A stretch of DNA of 64,000 bases from Rhodospirillaceae bacterium. GTDB taxonomy: Bacteria; Pseudomonadota; Alphaproteobacteria; UBA6615. Where the stretch lies: positions 1 through 64,000 of the forward strand of contig PBPM01000100.1 in the NCBI GenBank assembly GCA_002724635.1. The letters are read 5' to 3'. Below, piece by piece: positions 19,585 to 29,727 of the stretch. The notes under the pieces are model-generated. The model searched no databases and was not told where the DNA came from. It saw nothing but the letters and a program-made list of their open reading frames with translations. The translations under genes and the position numbers were made by a program. Within the stretch, counting starts at the first letter, position 1, and each line of letters begins with the position of its first letter.

Positions 19585-19744
19585 CTAGCCGGATCGCACC
19601 AGCCCCGTGCGCTGGCGAAAATCGAGGAACTAGTCTGCTAAACCGATCAGCGCACCCGCGCTGAGCGTGAAGGCAAAACGTTTGACCGAGTTCATCATCG
19701 CCACATTCCGAGCCGGCGCCAAACAACGCCGAGCCCACCTGTCG
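19585..19744 (-). pseudogene. remnant of DUF2232-like membrane protein gene between rpsR and rplI
   Basis: In one frame: MMNSVKRFAFTLSAGALIGLAD*FLDFRQRTGLVRSG*, like a last TM segment plus cytoplasmic tail; position matches DUF2232 gene in related genomes; internal TAG at 19630-19632. Confidence 0.4.
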
Positions 19745-20002
19745 TCAGTCGACTACGTACGGCAGCAGCGCCATGAAACGCGCGCGCTTTATTGCACGCG
19801 ATAGTTCGCGCTGTTTCTTGGCGGAAACCGCCGTGATACGGCTCGGCACGATCTTACCACGTTCGGAGATGTAGCGAGACAGCAGCTTCGTGTCCTTGTA
19901 GTCGATCTTCGGCGCGTTCGCGCCGGAGAACGGGCACGTCTTGCGACGACGGACGAACGGACGGCGTCCGCCGCCGCCTCCACCACGAGGTCCCATAGCC
20001 AT
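19745..20002 (-). CDS. rpsR: 30S ribosomal protein S18
   Basis: [51 protein letters not shown]. Confidence 0.98.
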   Translation of the reverse strand: MAMGPRGGGGGGRRPFVRRRKTCPFSGANAPKIDYKDTKLLSRYISERGKIVPSRITAVSAKKQRELSRAIKRARFMALLPYVVD

Positions 20003-20457
20003 TATTCGGTCTCCTCTGCGCTGGGGGCTGCCGGCGCATCTGCAGCCTCGGCAACCGGTACCTTGTCTTCAGAAGCCGATGCTGCGGGCTTCACGTCGCC
20101 ACTGTCATCATCGTCCCGGCGCGAACTGCGTTCCTTTCGGCCCTGCATAATAATAGACGGGCCTTCCTCGTGCTCCGAGACTCGCACGGTTAAATAGCGA
20201 AGGATATCGTCATGAATGCGCTGCTGGCGCTCGAGCTCGAGCACTACGTCAGACGGGGCATCGAGATTCATCATCACATAGTGGCCCTTCCGGTTTTTCT
20301 TGATCCGGTAGGCGAGATTGCGAAGGCCCCAAGACTCGGTGCCCACGACCTTTCCACCCCCGCTCTCAACGACGCCGGTAAAGGCTTCAACCATCTGGTC
20401 GACCTGTGCGCCGGAAACATCCTGACGCGCAATAAACACGTGCTCATAGAGTGGCAT
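20002..20457 (-). CDS. rpsF: 30S ribosomal protein S6
   Basis: [20 protein letters not shown]...[23 protein letters not shown]; start at ATG 20457. Confidence 0.97.
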   Translation of the reverse strand: MPLYEHVFIARQDVSGAQVDQMVEAFTGVVESGGGKVVGTESWGLRNLAYRIKKNRKGHYVMMNLDAPSDVVLELERQQRIHDDILRYLTVRVSEHEEGPSIIMQGRKERSSRRDDDDSGDVKPAASASEDKVPVAEAADAPAAPSAEETE

Positions 20458-20748
20458 ATTCTGCGACTCCCCTTGGCTGTTAACTGGCGGTCGACGATCG
20501 CCCCGTTCGGGCCGCGTCCGCACCACCATAGCCGGCCCGTAAGTACGCACCGGCAAGGAGTTGACGCCGGATGTCTCCCGGTGTCGCTTAAGGCGCGGGA
20601 ATACACCACAAGCATTCAATCGGCGCAAGGTTTACCTGACCATGCTCAACGGGTGCGCCGGGGTGGCTGCTTGCGGCTCGGCGGTGCCAGCGATATGAAG
20701 GTTCACGCGACCGGATGTCGTTCGCTCAAATTAAGGAACACCGCGATC

Positions 20749-21690
20749 ATGTCACGAGCATTCGTTTTCCCCGGACAGGGAAGCCAAGAAGTTGGTATGG
20801 GACATAGCTTGGCCGTGGCATTTCCCGCCGCGCGGCTCGTCTTCGAGGAGGTTGACGACGCACTCGAGACCAGACTCAGCCGCATCATCTTTGAGGGCCC
20901 CCAGGAGGAGCTCACCCTGACGCAGAACGCCCAGCCGGCGCTCATGGCAGTGAGCATGGCCGTGGTTCGGGTTCTCGAGGAAGAGGGTGGGGTTAAGGTC
21001 TCGGACGCCGCGTCGTACGTGGCCGGCCACAGCCTTGGAGAGTATTCGGCACTGGCCGCGTCGGGGGCGCTGAACATCGCCGATACGGCCCGCCTGTTGC
21101 AGACGCGCGGCGAGGCGATGCAGGCCGCGGTGCCCGTGGGCGTCGGCGCCATGGCGGCGATCCTCGGGCCGAGCTTGGAAGAGGTCGAGGCGATCGCGGC
21201 GGATGCCGCCGAAGATCAGGTCTGCGAGGTCGCCAACGACAATTCCGATGGTCAGGTGGTGGTCAGCGGCAACGCCGAGGCTGTCGAGCGCGCGGTCGAC
21301 ATCGCCAAGGAACGAGGTGCGCGGCGCGCGGTGCTGCTGCCGGTCAGCGCGCCGTTCCATTGCGTGCTGCTGGAGCCGGCAGCGGATGTTATGACCTACG
21401 CTCTGGCGAGCGCGGAGATTTCCGCGCCCAACCCGCCGGTCGTCGCCAACGTGACCGCTGCGCCCGTCTCGGGGCCGGATGAGATTCGCAGTCTGCTCAT
21501 CGAGCAGGTGACGAGCCGCGTGCGCTGGCGCGAGGGCGTGCTTGCGATGCGCGATCTCGGCGTGGAAGAACTTTGCGAGCTTGGTGCAGGCAAGGTTCTG
21601 GCCGGCCTGACCCGCCGCATCGATCGGGACATGACCAGCCGGGCGATCGGCACACCCGACGACATCGAAGATTTTCTCGGCGCGCTCTAG
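20749..21690 (+). CDS. fabD: ACP S-malonyltransferase
   Basis: FPGQGSQEVGMG, VAGHSLGEYSALAASGAL. Confidence 0.97.
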   Translation: MSRAFVFPGQGSQEVGMGHSLAVAFPAARLVFEEVDDALETRLSRIIFEGPQEELTLTQNAQPALMAVSMAVVRVLEEEGGVKVSDAASYVAGHSLGEYSALAASGALNIADTARLLQTRGEAMQAAVPVGVGAMAAILGPSLEEVEAIAADAAEDQVCEVANDNSDGQVVVSGNAEAVERAVDIAKERGARRAVLLPVSAPFHCVLLEPAADVMTYALASAEISAPNPPVVANVTAAPVSGPDEIRSLLIEQVTSRVRWREGVLAMRDLGVEELCELGAGKVLAGLTRRIDRDMTSRAIGTPDDIEDFLGAL

Positions 21691-21698
21691 GGGGACGC

Positions 21699-22436
21699 AT
21701 GTTTGACCTAAACGACAGAACGGCTCTGGTGACGGGTGCCACTGGCGGTATCGGCGAGGCGATCGCCCGTGCCATTCATGGACGCGGTGCGAAAGTGGTG
21801 ATCAGCGGGACCCGCGCGGAGCGCCTAGAGGCGCTGGCGGGCGAGTTGGGTGTGAATTGCCATGTCGCGGCGGCGAACTTGTCGGAACCGGAGGCGCCCG
21901 ACGCGCTTGTCGCCGCGGCGACGGAAGCCGCAGGTGGAGTCGATATCCTGATTAACAATGCGGGCCTCACGCGTGACAACCTAGCGATGCGCATGAAGGA
22001 CGATGAATGGCGGCAGGTCATCGACGTGAATCTGTCGGCGTCCTTCCGCCTGAGCCGAGCGGTGCTGCGCGGCATGATGAAGGCGCGCTGGGGCCGCATC
22101 GTGACAATCACCTCGGTGGTGGGTGCCACCGGCAATCCGGGCCAGGTAAACTACGCTGCATCGAAGGCTGGCCTGACAGGAATGAGCAAGGCGCTGGCGC
22201 AGGAGGTCGCAAGCCGGGGCATCACCGTCAACTGTATCGCGCCGGGCTTCATTGAGACGCCGATGACGGATGTGCTCGGTGATGACCAGAAGGCGACGCT
22301 GCTGGAGCGCATTCCGTCGGGACGCCTTGGGGTGCCCGAAGATATCGCCGCGAGCGTGGTGTATCTCGCGAGTGACGATGCCGGCTACGTCACGGGGCAG
22401 ACACTCCATGTCAATGGCGGCATGGCGATGCTGTGA
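21699..22436 (+). CDS. fabG: 3-oxoacyl-[ACP] reductase
   Basis: TGATGGIGEAIAR, NNAGLTRDNLAMRMKDDEW, NYAASKAGL, YVTGQTLHVNGGM. Confidence 0.97.
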   Translation: MFDLNDRTALVTGATGGIGEAIARAIHGRGAKVVISGTRAERLEALAGELGVNCHVAAANLSEPEAPDALVAAATEAAGGVDILINNAGLTRDNLAMRMKDDEWRQVIDVNLSASFRLSRAVLRGMMKARWGRIVTITSVVGATGNPGQVNYAASKAGLTGMSKALAQEVASRGITVNCIAPGFIETPMTDVLGDDQKATLLERIPSGRLGVPEDIAASVVYLASDDAGYVTGQTLHVNGGMAML

Positions 22437-22469
22437 TTGGGCGGTACGGAGGTTGTGCGGGGCACGCGC

Positions 22470-22498
22470 TTGACGTTATGCACGAAGGCCGGTAAACG
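22470..22498 (+). promoter_or_regulatory. candidate sigma70-type promoter upstream of acpP
   Basis: TTGACG - 17 nt - TAAACG in the fabG-acpP spacer; -10 match is weak. Confidence 0.25.
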
Positions 22499-22668
22499 CC
22501 GCTCCTGTGTGGCGCGCGGCTTGTTGCTATGGCGGGACGCGTGGTGCTGTGATAGGGAATAACGGTTGATTTTCGAAGGCACTCGGATCCCGAATCGTCT
22601 TAAATCAATCTTGTAACAAGCGGGCCGGAAACGGCACTGAGAAACCAAAGTAACAAGGGCAGGCAGAC

Positions 22669-22905
22669 ATGAGCGATATCGCTGAGCGGGTGCAGAAGAT
22701 TGTTGTCGAACATTTGGGCGTCGACGAAGGCAAGATCTCCGAAGGCGCGAGCTTCATTGATGACCTCGGGGCGGATAGCCTCGACACCGTCGAGCTGGTG
22801 ATGGCTTTCGAAGAAGAATTCGGATGCGAGATTCCGGACGACGCGGCCGAGAAGATTCTCACGGTCGGTGACGCGGTCAAGTTTCTCGAAGAAGCTGCCG
22901 ACTAA
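22669..22905 (+). CDS. acpP: acyl carrier protein
   Basis: [25 protein letters not shown] phosphopantetheine motif. Confidence 0.98.
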   Translation: MSDIAERVQKIVVEHLGVDEGKISEGASFIDDLGADSLDTVELVMAFEEEFGCEIPDDAAEKILTVGDAVKFLEEAAD

Positions 22906-22988
22906 CTTACCGGCTGATTGCGCTGCGCATCTGCGCGGCTGTTTATCATTAGGTTTCCACTGACCGTGCAACATCGCATCGGAATCCA

Positions 22989-24248
22989 ATGAGACGTGTC
23001 GTCGTTACGGGTATGGGACTGGTCACGCCTCTGGGTGTCGGCCTCGACCATAATTGGCGCCGTCTGACTAACGGCGAATCGGGTGCGGCAAGCATCCAGA
23101 GGTTCGACGTGTCGGACCTGCCGGCGAAGATTGCCGCGCAGGTGCCGCTTGGTAGCGGCGAGGACGGCACCTTCAACCCCGACAATTATGTCTCGTCGAA
23201 GGAACAGCGCCGGATCGATGAATTCATCGTCTATGGCATTTCCGCGGCGGTTGAGGCGGTTGAGGATTCGGGCTGGAAGCCGGACGCCGAGGAAGACCGC
23301 GAACGCACCGGCGTGATGATTGGTTCCGGCATCGGCGGCCTGCAGACCATCTATGAGGGCTCGACACTCCTGAATGCAGAAAGTCCGCGCAAGGTTGGTC
23401 CTTTCTTCATTCCGTCGGCGCTGATCAATCTGGCGTCTGGTCAGGTCTCCATCCGCTACGGCTTTAAGGGACCGAACCATGCGGTCGTGACCGCCTGCTC
23501 GACAGGGGCGCATGCGATCGGCGACGCGGCGCGGCTGATCATGTGGGACGATGCGGATGTCATGGTCGCCGGCGGCGCGGAGGCGGCGATCTGCCGGATC
23601 GGCATCGCCGGGTTCGCGGCGTGCCGCGCGCTCTCCACCGGATACAACGACACCCCCGAGGCGGCATCACGTCCCTATGACAAGGGACGCGATGGGTTCG
23701 TCATGGGCGAGGGCGCAGGCGTCGTCGTGCTCGAGGAGTATGAGCACGCCAAGGCGCGTGGCGCGAATATCTACGCCGAGATCATCGGTTACGGCATGTC
23801 CGGAGACGCCCACCACATCACGGCACCGGCCGAGGACGGCAATGGAGGCTTCCGCTCCATGCAGGCGGCCATCAAGCGCGCCGGGGTCAACCCAGAAGAC
23901 ATCGACTATGTGAATGCGCACGGTACTTCGACGCCGCTGGGCGACGAGATCGAGCTCGGCGCGGTAAAGCGCCTGTTTGGCGATCACGCCTACAGCCTGT
24001 CCATGTCGTCCACCAAGTCGGCGATCGGTCATTTGCTAGGCGCTGCCGGTGCGGTCGAGGCGATCTATTCGGTGATGGCGATCAATAACAATGTCGTCCC
24101 GCCGACGATCAATCTTGACGATCCGTCGGATGCATGCGACATCGACCTTGTGCCCCATGAGGCTAAGGAGAGAAAGGTGAGCCACGCGCTCAGTAACTCC
24201 TTCGGATTCGGTGGCACAAATGCCAGCCTGATTTTCGCCGAAGTCTGA
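22989..24248 (+). CDS. fabF: beta-ketoacyl-ACP synthase II
   Basis: MRRVVVTGMGLVTPLG, TACSTGAHAIGDA active-site Cys, NAHGTSTPLGD, SFGFGGTNASLIF. Confidence 0.98.
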   Translation: MRRVVVTGMGLVTPLGVGLDHNWRRLTNGESGAASIQRFDVSDLPAKIAAQVPLGSGEDGTFNPDNYVSSKEQRRIDEFIVYGISAAVEAVEDSGWKPDAEEDRERTGVMIGSGIGGLQTIYEGSTLLNAESPRKVGPFFIPSALINLASGQVSIRYGFKGPNHAVVTACSTGAHAIGDAARLIMWDDADVMVAGGAEAAICRIGIAGFAACRALSTGYNDTPEAASRPYDKGRDGFVMGEGAGVVVLEEYEHAKARGANIYAEIIGYGMSGDAHHITAPAEDGNGGFRSMQAAIKRAGVNPEDIDYVNAHGTSTPLGDEIELGAVKRLFGDHAYSLSMSSTKSAIGHLLGAAGAVEAIYSVMAINNNVVPPTINLDDPSDACDIDLVPHEAKERKVSHALSNSFGFGGTNASLIFAEV

Positions 24249-24258
24249 GCCGCATCCG

Positions 24259-24296
24259 CAGGACTGCATTCGGACGGCAGGACTGCATTCGGACGA
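24259..24296. repeat. 19-bp direct tandem duplication (CAGGACTGCATTCGGACGG / CAGGACTGCATTCGGACGA)
   Basis: Two adjacent copies read directly from sequence in the fabF-mltG spacer. Confidence 0.9.
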
Positions 24297-24345
24297 AGGC
24301 CTGCGTCAGCACGACTCTTGTCCTCATGGCTATCATGCCTGCGCG

Positions 24346-25440
24346 ATGCCTGAGCCAACACAATCCGATCCCCTTGTTGATCCGGTCCCGACTGGGCCGG
24401 AAGTTAGCGACGCGTCGCGGAAACTACCCGCGGCGCGGCGGTGCAACATTGGTCGCCTAGTCTCGATCCTTATCTTCTTCCTGATCGTTTGCGCCACGCT
24501 GGCGGGTGGTGGTGCTGTCATGCTGAACCGCGCCTACATCGAGGCGGGACCACTTGCAGCCGACGCGTCGGTGGTGGTGCCGCGCGGTGCGTCCGGTCAC
24601 GCGATCGGTGCGTTACTCGAGGAAGCCGGTATCGTGGCGGACCGGCGCCTGCTGTTGCTGACGACCCGCATCTTCGCGCCCGACCGTCCACTTCGTGCGG
24701 GCGAGTACAGCTTCCCGGCGGCGGCGAGCCTGCGCGAGGTGGTTGCTAAGCTGCAGGCCGGCGATACGGTGGTTCGGCGGATGACCATTGCCGAGGGGCT
24801 CACGACGGCCGAGATACTCGACCTGATCGCCGTCACCGAGGGGCTGAGCGGCCCTGTGCCGGAACAGGCCGCCGTACCGGAGGGCGCACTTTTGCCCGAG
24901 ACCTATCACTTCAGTTTGGGTGATTCCCGGGCGGCACTGGTCGCGCGCATGGCCGCGGCCCGGAATGCCGTGCTGAGGCAGTTATGGGCGGGCCGCAAGG
25001 CCGGGCTTCCGCTCAAGAGCCCAGAGGAGGCGCTTGTTCTGGCCTCGATCGTCGAGCGGGAAACCGCAGTCCCCGAAGAGCGGGCCCGGGTGGCGGGGGT
25101 CTTCATCAACCGCTTGAACCTCGAGATGCGCCTGCAATCGGACCCCACGGTGGCTTATGGCTTGCGCGAGAATGACGCACCGCTCGACCGGCCGTTGCGT
25201 CGCCGCGATCTTGAGGTCGACCACCCTTACAACACCTATGTTCATCGCGGTTTGCCGCCCGGGCCGATTGCCAATCCGGGGGTGGCCAGTATCGCCGCCG
25301 TACTCAATCCGGCCGAAACCGATGAACTCTATTTCGTTGCCGATGGGACGGGCGGGCATGCGTTTGCGCGCACGCTCGCGGAGCATAACCGCAATGTCGA
25401 GCGCTGGCGGCGTATCCAGCGCGAACAGCGCGCGCGCTAG
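24346..25440 (+). CDS. mltG: endolytic murein transglycosylase MltG (YceG-like)
   Basis: ASIVERET, VFINRL.MRLQSDPTVAYG, PYNTYVHRGLPPGPIANPG. Confidence 0.96.
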   Translation: MPEPTQSDPLVDPVPTGPEVSDASRKLPAARRCNIGRLVSILIFFLIVCATLAGGGAVMLNRAYIEAGPLAADASVVVPRGASGHAIGALLEEAGIVADRRLLLLTTRIFAPDRPLRAGEYSFPAAASLREVVAKLQAGDTVVRRMTIAEGLTTAEILDLIAVTEGLSGPVPEQAAVPEGALLPETYHFSLGDSRAALVARMAAARNAVLRQLWAGRKAGLPLKSPEEALVLASIVERETAVPEERARVAGVFINRLNLEMRLQSDPTVAYGLRENDAPLDRPLRRRDLEVDHPYNTYVHRGLPPGPIANPGVASIAAVLNPAETDELYFVADGTGGHAFARTLAEHNRNVERWRRIQREQRAR

Positions 25441-26237
25441 ATACGCTGATCCGGCTGCGCCATCACCTGCTTGAGTACACGCCAATAGCCGCCCACATCG
25501 GTGAAGCCGCCATCGACGGCGATATCGTGTCCGGTGATGTAGCTCGAATCGTCGCAGGTCAGGAACAGGACAACCTTGGCGATTTCCTCGGATGTTGCCC
25601 CGCGTTCCATCGGCGTCTGATCCGACAGCGCCTGGACAAAGTCGACCGATTCCTCGACCAGCGGCGTATGTACCAGTCCCGGATGGACTGCATTGACCCG
25701 GATCCCCCAGTCGACCAGCTCCATGGCAGCGCTCTTAGTGATTCCCCGGATTCCCCATTTGCTTGCACTGTAGGCGGTCGCGAAATGGCCCGTGAGACCC
25801 GCGATGGAGCCCGTGTTCACGATGGCGCCCCCGCCGCTGTCGCGGATCAGGGGAGCGGCTTCCCGGATCCCGAGAAAGGCCCCCGTGAGGTTGACCGACA
25901 TCAGCCGGTTCCAGTCGGCGAGGGAGGTGTTGGTGATGTTGCCGCCGCGTAGGGGCACGCCCGCGTTGTTCACGAGGATATTCAGGCTACCGTTCTCCTT
26001 CGCGATCACGGCGATTAGTTCGCGCCAGTTGTCCTCGTCCGCAACATCGAGATGGCGGTATTCGGCATTTCCGCCCGTGTCCCGGATGGCAGCGGCCGTC
26101 GCTTCGCCGGCGTCGTCTGCGATATCGCTCAGGATGACCTGCGCACCGGCCGCGGCGAACAGGCTCGCCTCGGCGGCACCCTGTCCGCCGCTGGCACCCG
26201 TCACAAGCGCTGTTTTTCCGTTCAGTTTGTGATCCAT
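25437..26237 (-). CDS. SDR family oxidoreductase
   Basis: VTGASGGQGAAEA, NNAGV, YSASKWGIRG, GHDIAVDGGF. Confidence 0.9.
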   Translation of the reverse strand: MDHKLNGKTALVTGASGGQGAAEASLFAAAGAQVILSDIADDAGEATAAAIRDTGGNAEYRHLDVADEDNWRELIAVIAKENGSLNILVNNAGVPLRGGNITNTSLADWNRLMSVNLTGAFLGIREAAPLIRDSGGGAIVNTGSIAGLTGHFATAYSASKWGIRGITKSAAMELVDWGIRVNAVHPGLVHTPLVEESVDFVQALSDQTPMERGATSEEIAKVVLFLTCDDSSYITGHDIAVDGGFTDVGGYWRVLKQVMAQPDQRI

Positions 26238-26252
26238 CGTTCGGGTCTCCTT

Positions 26253-26978
26253 TCAGAAGAAGGCGAGTATGCGGACGCCCAAGTATAGCGGCCAGGGGAA
26301 CGCGATGCGTGCCCGGTCGCGGGCCAACCCGTGTACGATACGACGCGCCGCCCGGTCCGTGTCCATGAGCATCGGCATATAGAAATTGTTGGCGTCGGTC
26401 ATGGGCGAACGCACAAAGCCGGGGCAGATGACGCTGATTGACAATGAAGTGTCGCGATATGCGCGCCGCAGGCCCTCGCCGTAAATGCGCACGGCGGCTT
26501 TGCTGGCACAGTAGGCCGGCGCATCGGCGAAGCCGCGAAAACTTGCCAGACTGGACATTATCGCGACCTGCACGGCCTTGCGTTCCTGCATCAACGCGAG
26601 CGCCGGTTCCACCGTGTTGACCACCCCGCCAACATTGGTTGCGAGGATATCCGCATCTTTTGCCTGGCGTGGGTCGTCGTGCTTGTGTACACCCCCGGAG
26701 ATTCCGGCATTCGCGATCACCAGAGCGAGGGGCCTTTCGGCGTCGGCGGCCCGGATCCAGTCCGCCATCGCGTACGCGTCCAAGACGTCCGCGGTGCGGG
26801 TCAGGCAGGTGGCGCCTAAAGCCCGGCAAGCGGCGGCGACGGCCTCAAGGCGGTCGGCGTCGCGCCCGCCTAGTGAGAGTGTTCGTCCCGGCGCGGCATA
26901 GGCACGTGCTAGTGCTGCGCCGAGCCCGCTGGATGCACCGGTGATCAAGACATGCGCGGGGTTCTCAAGAGCCGACAT
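26253..26978 (-). CDS. SDR family NAD(P)-dependent oxidoreductase
   Basis: ITGASSGLGAALARAYA, ANAGISGG, YCASKAAVRIYGEGLR. Confidence 0.9.
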   Translation of the reverse strand: MSALENPAHVLITGASSGLGAALARAYAAPGRTLSLGGRDADRLEAVAAACRALGATCLTRTADVLDAYAMADWIRAADAERPLALVIANAGISGGVHKHDDPRQAKDADILATNVGGVVNTVEPALALMQERKAVQVAIMSSLASFRGFADAPAYCASKAAVRIYGEGLRRAYRDTSLSISVICPGFVRSPMTDANNFYMPMLMDTDRAARRIVHGLARDRARIAFPWPLYLGVRILAFF

Positions 26979-27099
26979 CAGGTTTCCCGGGGTTGCGCGC
27001 CGGGTTGTTGGGGGTCCGGCTCCAAGCTATAAGGCTGGCCATGATAGTAGCACTTCGGCGTTCCGTGTTTTACGGCCCGTATGGCGGGGGTCTCGCCGC

Positions 27100-27990
27100 A
27101 TGACCTTGCAAAGCATGACCGGGTTTTCCCGTTCGACTGGCCAGGATGCCGGGTTCGCCTGGACATGGGAAGGCCGCAGCGTGAACGCCCGTAGCTTGGA
27201 TATTCGCTGCCGCGTGCCGGGCGGATACGAGGCCGTCGAGCAGGCGATACGCGCCGCGGCCGTCAAGCAGTTTCAGCGTGGAAACATCACGCTCGGCCTG
27301 TCGCTGGAGCGAGTCGATCAGGCGCAATCCCGGTTCCGTATCAACCGGGAGCTTCTCGACCAGGTGCAGGCCCTGCATACGGAGCTCGGCGACGCCGTTG
27401 CCGACACACCGCCGCAGATCGACGGCCTGTTGGCGATACGGGGTATGCTCGAACCGGTTGTTGAGACCGAGGACCTCGATGACCGTGCGGCCCGCGAGGA
27501 GGCCATGATCGCGGACGGTCGACTGATGTTGACTGCTCTCTCGGACGCGCGTTGCGAGGAAGGTCGGCGCCTCGATGCAATCATGGCCGAACATCTCGAT
27601 GTCCTGGCGGATCTGACCAATGCGGCGTCAGCCTGCGCCTCGGCCCAGCCCGAGGCGATCCGGGCGCGTCTGTCAGCGCTGGTGAGCGAGTTGCTCGGGA
27701 CAGATGCCAGTCTGCCGGAGGAGCGGCTGGCGCAGGAGGCCGCGATCCTTGTCGGCAAGGCCGATATACGCGAGGAGCTGGACCGGCTCACCGTGCATGT
27801 TGCTGGTGCGCGGGACCTGTTGGCGGAGGAGCTTGCCGTCGGCCGGCGCCTCGATTTCCTCTGTCAGGAACTCAATCGCGAGGCCAACACCCTTTGTTCG
27901 AAGTCGGCGGATTTGGAGTTGACGCGGGTAGGGCTCGCTATGAAGGCGACGATCGAACAGTTTCGCGAGCAGGTTCAGAATGTGGAGTAG
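27100..27990 (+). CDS. yicC: YicC family protein (stress-induced / endoribonuclease family)
   Basis: MTLQSMTGFSRSTG, SVNARSLDIRCRVP, LDFLCQELNREANTLCSKS. Confidence 0.95.
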   Translation: MTLQSMTGFSRSTGQDAGFAWTWEGRSVNARSLDIRCRVPGGYEAVEQAIRAAAVKQFQRGNITLGLSLERVDQAQSRFRINRELLDQVQALHTELGDAVADTPPQIDGLLAIRGMLEPVVETEDLDDRAAREEAMIADGRLMLTALSDARCEEGRRLDAIMAEHLDVLADLTNAASACASAQPEAIRARLSALVSELLGTDASLPEERLAQEAAILVGKADIREELDRLTVHVAGARDLLAEELAVGRRLDFLCQELNREANTLCSKSADLELTRVGLAMKATIEQFREQVQNVE

Positions 27991-27998
27991 GACGCGCC

Positions 27999-28652
27999 AT
28001 GGCAGATGACGGGACAAGCGGTCTGCAGATCAAACGGCGCGGGCTGATGCTGGTTTTGTCTTCCCCGTCGGGGGCCGGCAAAACGTCGATCTCGCGAGCC
28101 GTGCTCGATCGGGATCAGGATATTTCTCTTTCCATATCCGTGACCACGCGGCTGCGCCGGCCGGGTGAGGTCGATGGTGAGCACTATTTATTTGTCGATC
28201 GTACCGAGTTCGACCTGATGGTGAATCGGCAGGAACTACTCGAATACGCCAAGGTCTTCGATCACTACTACGGCACGCCGCGCGGGCCGGTTGAAAAAGC
28301 GCTGGGCGCGGGCCGGGACGTCTTGTTCGACATCGACTGGCAGGGGACCCAACAGGTCGCCGAACGGGCCCGGGACGATCTAGTAAGTGTTTTTATCCTA
28401 CCACCCTCGACGGCGGAACTCGAGCGGCGTCTCCAGAGCCGGGCGCAGGACAGCCACGAGGTCATTGCCGATCGCATGGCGAAAGCGGCCGATGAGATAA
28501 CCCACTGGTCGGAATATGACTATGTGGTGGTCAACAAGACGTTCGAAGACAGCGTCGCCAAGGTTATGGCGATCCTAGATGCCGAGCGCCTGCGCCGTAC
28601 ACGTCAGGAAGGCATGTCCGACCTGGTACGCCTGCTGCGCCAGGGACAGTAA
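27999..28652 (+). CDS. gmk: guanylate kinase
   Basis: LVLSSPSGAGKTSISRAVL, SVTTRLRRPGEVDGEHYLFV, DVLFDIDWQGTQQ. Confidence 0.97.
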   Translation: MADDGTSGLQIKRRGLMLVLSSPSGAGKTSISRAVLDRDQDISLSISVTTRLRRPGEVDGEHYLFVDRTEFDLMVNRQELLEYAKVFDHYYGTPRGPVEKALGAGRDVLFDIDWQGTQQVAERARDDLVSVFILPPSTAELERRLQSRAQDSHEVIADRMAKAADEITHWSEYDYVVVNKTFEDSVAKVMAILDAERLRRTRQEGMSDLVRLLRQGQ

Positions 28653-28678
28653 ATCCGATCGGCGCTGATCGGAATTTT
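28653..28678 (+). terminator. candidate intrinsic terminator of gmk
   Basis: CCGATC-ggcgct-GATCGG hairpin followed by AATTTT immediately after the gmk stop. Confidence 0.45.
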
Positions 28679-28887
28679 GAACGCCTGCTTCCTCGTTCAG
28701 CAACGTCTCGGGTAGGCAGATAGAGTCCTGCCGTCAGAAGGGCAGGCCAGCCAAGCGTATTTCGGCGAGTGAATCCGATGGCAAAAGCGCGGCACGAGGC
28801 GTCCGGGCGGAAGGTTGTGGGCTTTGCCCCGGAATGAGCTTGTCGGAAGATATCTCTCTGCATTCCGAGAGGCTACCGGTCCGGCAA

Positions 28888-29727
28888 CTATGTCACGAAC
28901 CGTTCTTCGCCCAAGGTCCGCGCGAGCGCGCAGAATTGTTTAACATCGAGGTCTTCTGCCCGCGCATCCCCGGGGACATTTGCCGCCTCGAGGATGGCTG
29001 CCCCACCGATTGGCGCGAGGGCGCGGCGGAGCATCTTGCGCCGTTGGCCAAATGCGGCCCTGGTCACGACTTCCAAGTCTTCGCGCCGTGCCGGCGCTAG
29101 AGGTTCAGGGCGCATTGTCAGATTGACAACGGTGGAGATCACGTTGGGCGGAGGGACAAAGGCGGATGGCGGAATATCGAACATCGCTCGGGGATCCGTG
29201 AGCCAGCGCGCGAGGACCGAGAGCCGTCCATAGCTTTTGCTGCCCGGGGTCGCGACGATCCGTTCGGCGACTTCCTTCTGGAACATCAGGGTAAAGCCCA
29301 AGAAGCCGTCGGCCTGCATCAGCCAGTTGATCAGCAGCTGTGTACCGACATTGTAGGGAAGATTGGCGATCACCGTGCGGGGATACGGGGCCAATTTCGT
29401 AAGATCGGTCTCGAGTGCGTCTGCGGCGAAGACTGTAAGCCGACCCTTTGCTTGCTCGGCTAGTTCGCGCAATGCATCAACGGCGCGTGCGTCGCGTTCC
29501 AATGCATAGACGTGGTGCGCATCGGACTCAAGCAATGCGCGAGTCAGCCCGCCCGGTCCAGCGCCAATTTCGATCACGTTGACGCCCGCGAGGTCTCCGG
29601 CTACCGAGACGACGCGGCGCGTCAGGTTCAGATCGAACAGGAAATGCTGGCCGAGCGACTTCTGTGCGGCAATGTCAAACCGCCCAACGATCTCGCGCAG
29701 AGGCGGCAGGGCGTCGGCGTCAAACAC
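28888..29727 (-). CDS. rsmA: 16S rRNA (adenine(1518)-N6/adenine(1519)-N6)-dimethyltransferase
   Basis: KSLGQHFLFDLNLTRRVV, VIEIGAGPGGLTRALLE, VIANLPYNVGTQLL; GTG at 29727 or TTG further upstream, overlapping the surA 3' end. Confidence 0.95.
   Translation of the reverse strand: MFDADALPPLREIVGRFDIAAQKSLGQHFLFDLNLTRRVVSVAGDLAGVNVIEIGAGPGGLTRALLESDAHHVYALERDARAVDALRELAEQAKGRLTVFAADALETDLTKLAPYPRTVIANLPYNVGTQLLINWLMQADGFLGFTLMFQKEVAERIVATPGSKSYGRLSVLARWLTDPRAMFDIPPSAFVPPPNVISTVVNLTMRPEPLAPARREDLEVVTRAAFGQRRKMLRRALAPIGGAAILEAANVPGDARAEDLDVKQFCALARTLGEERFVT

Noticed and set aside
28679-28887. Possible gene remnant between gmk and rsmA
   Set aside because: No frame gave a recognisable family fragment; treated as intergenic.
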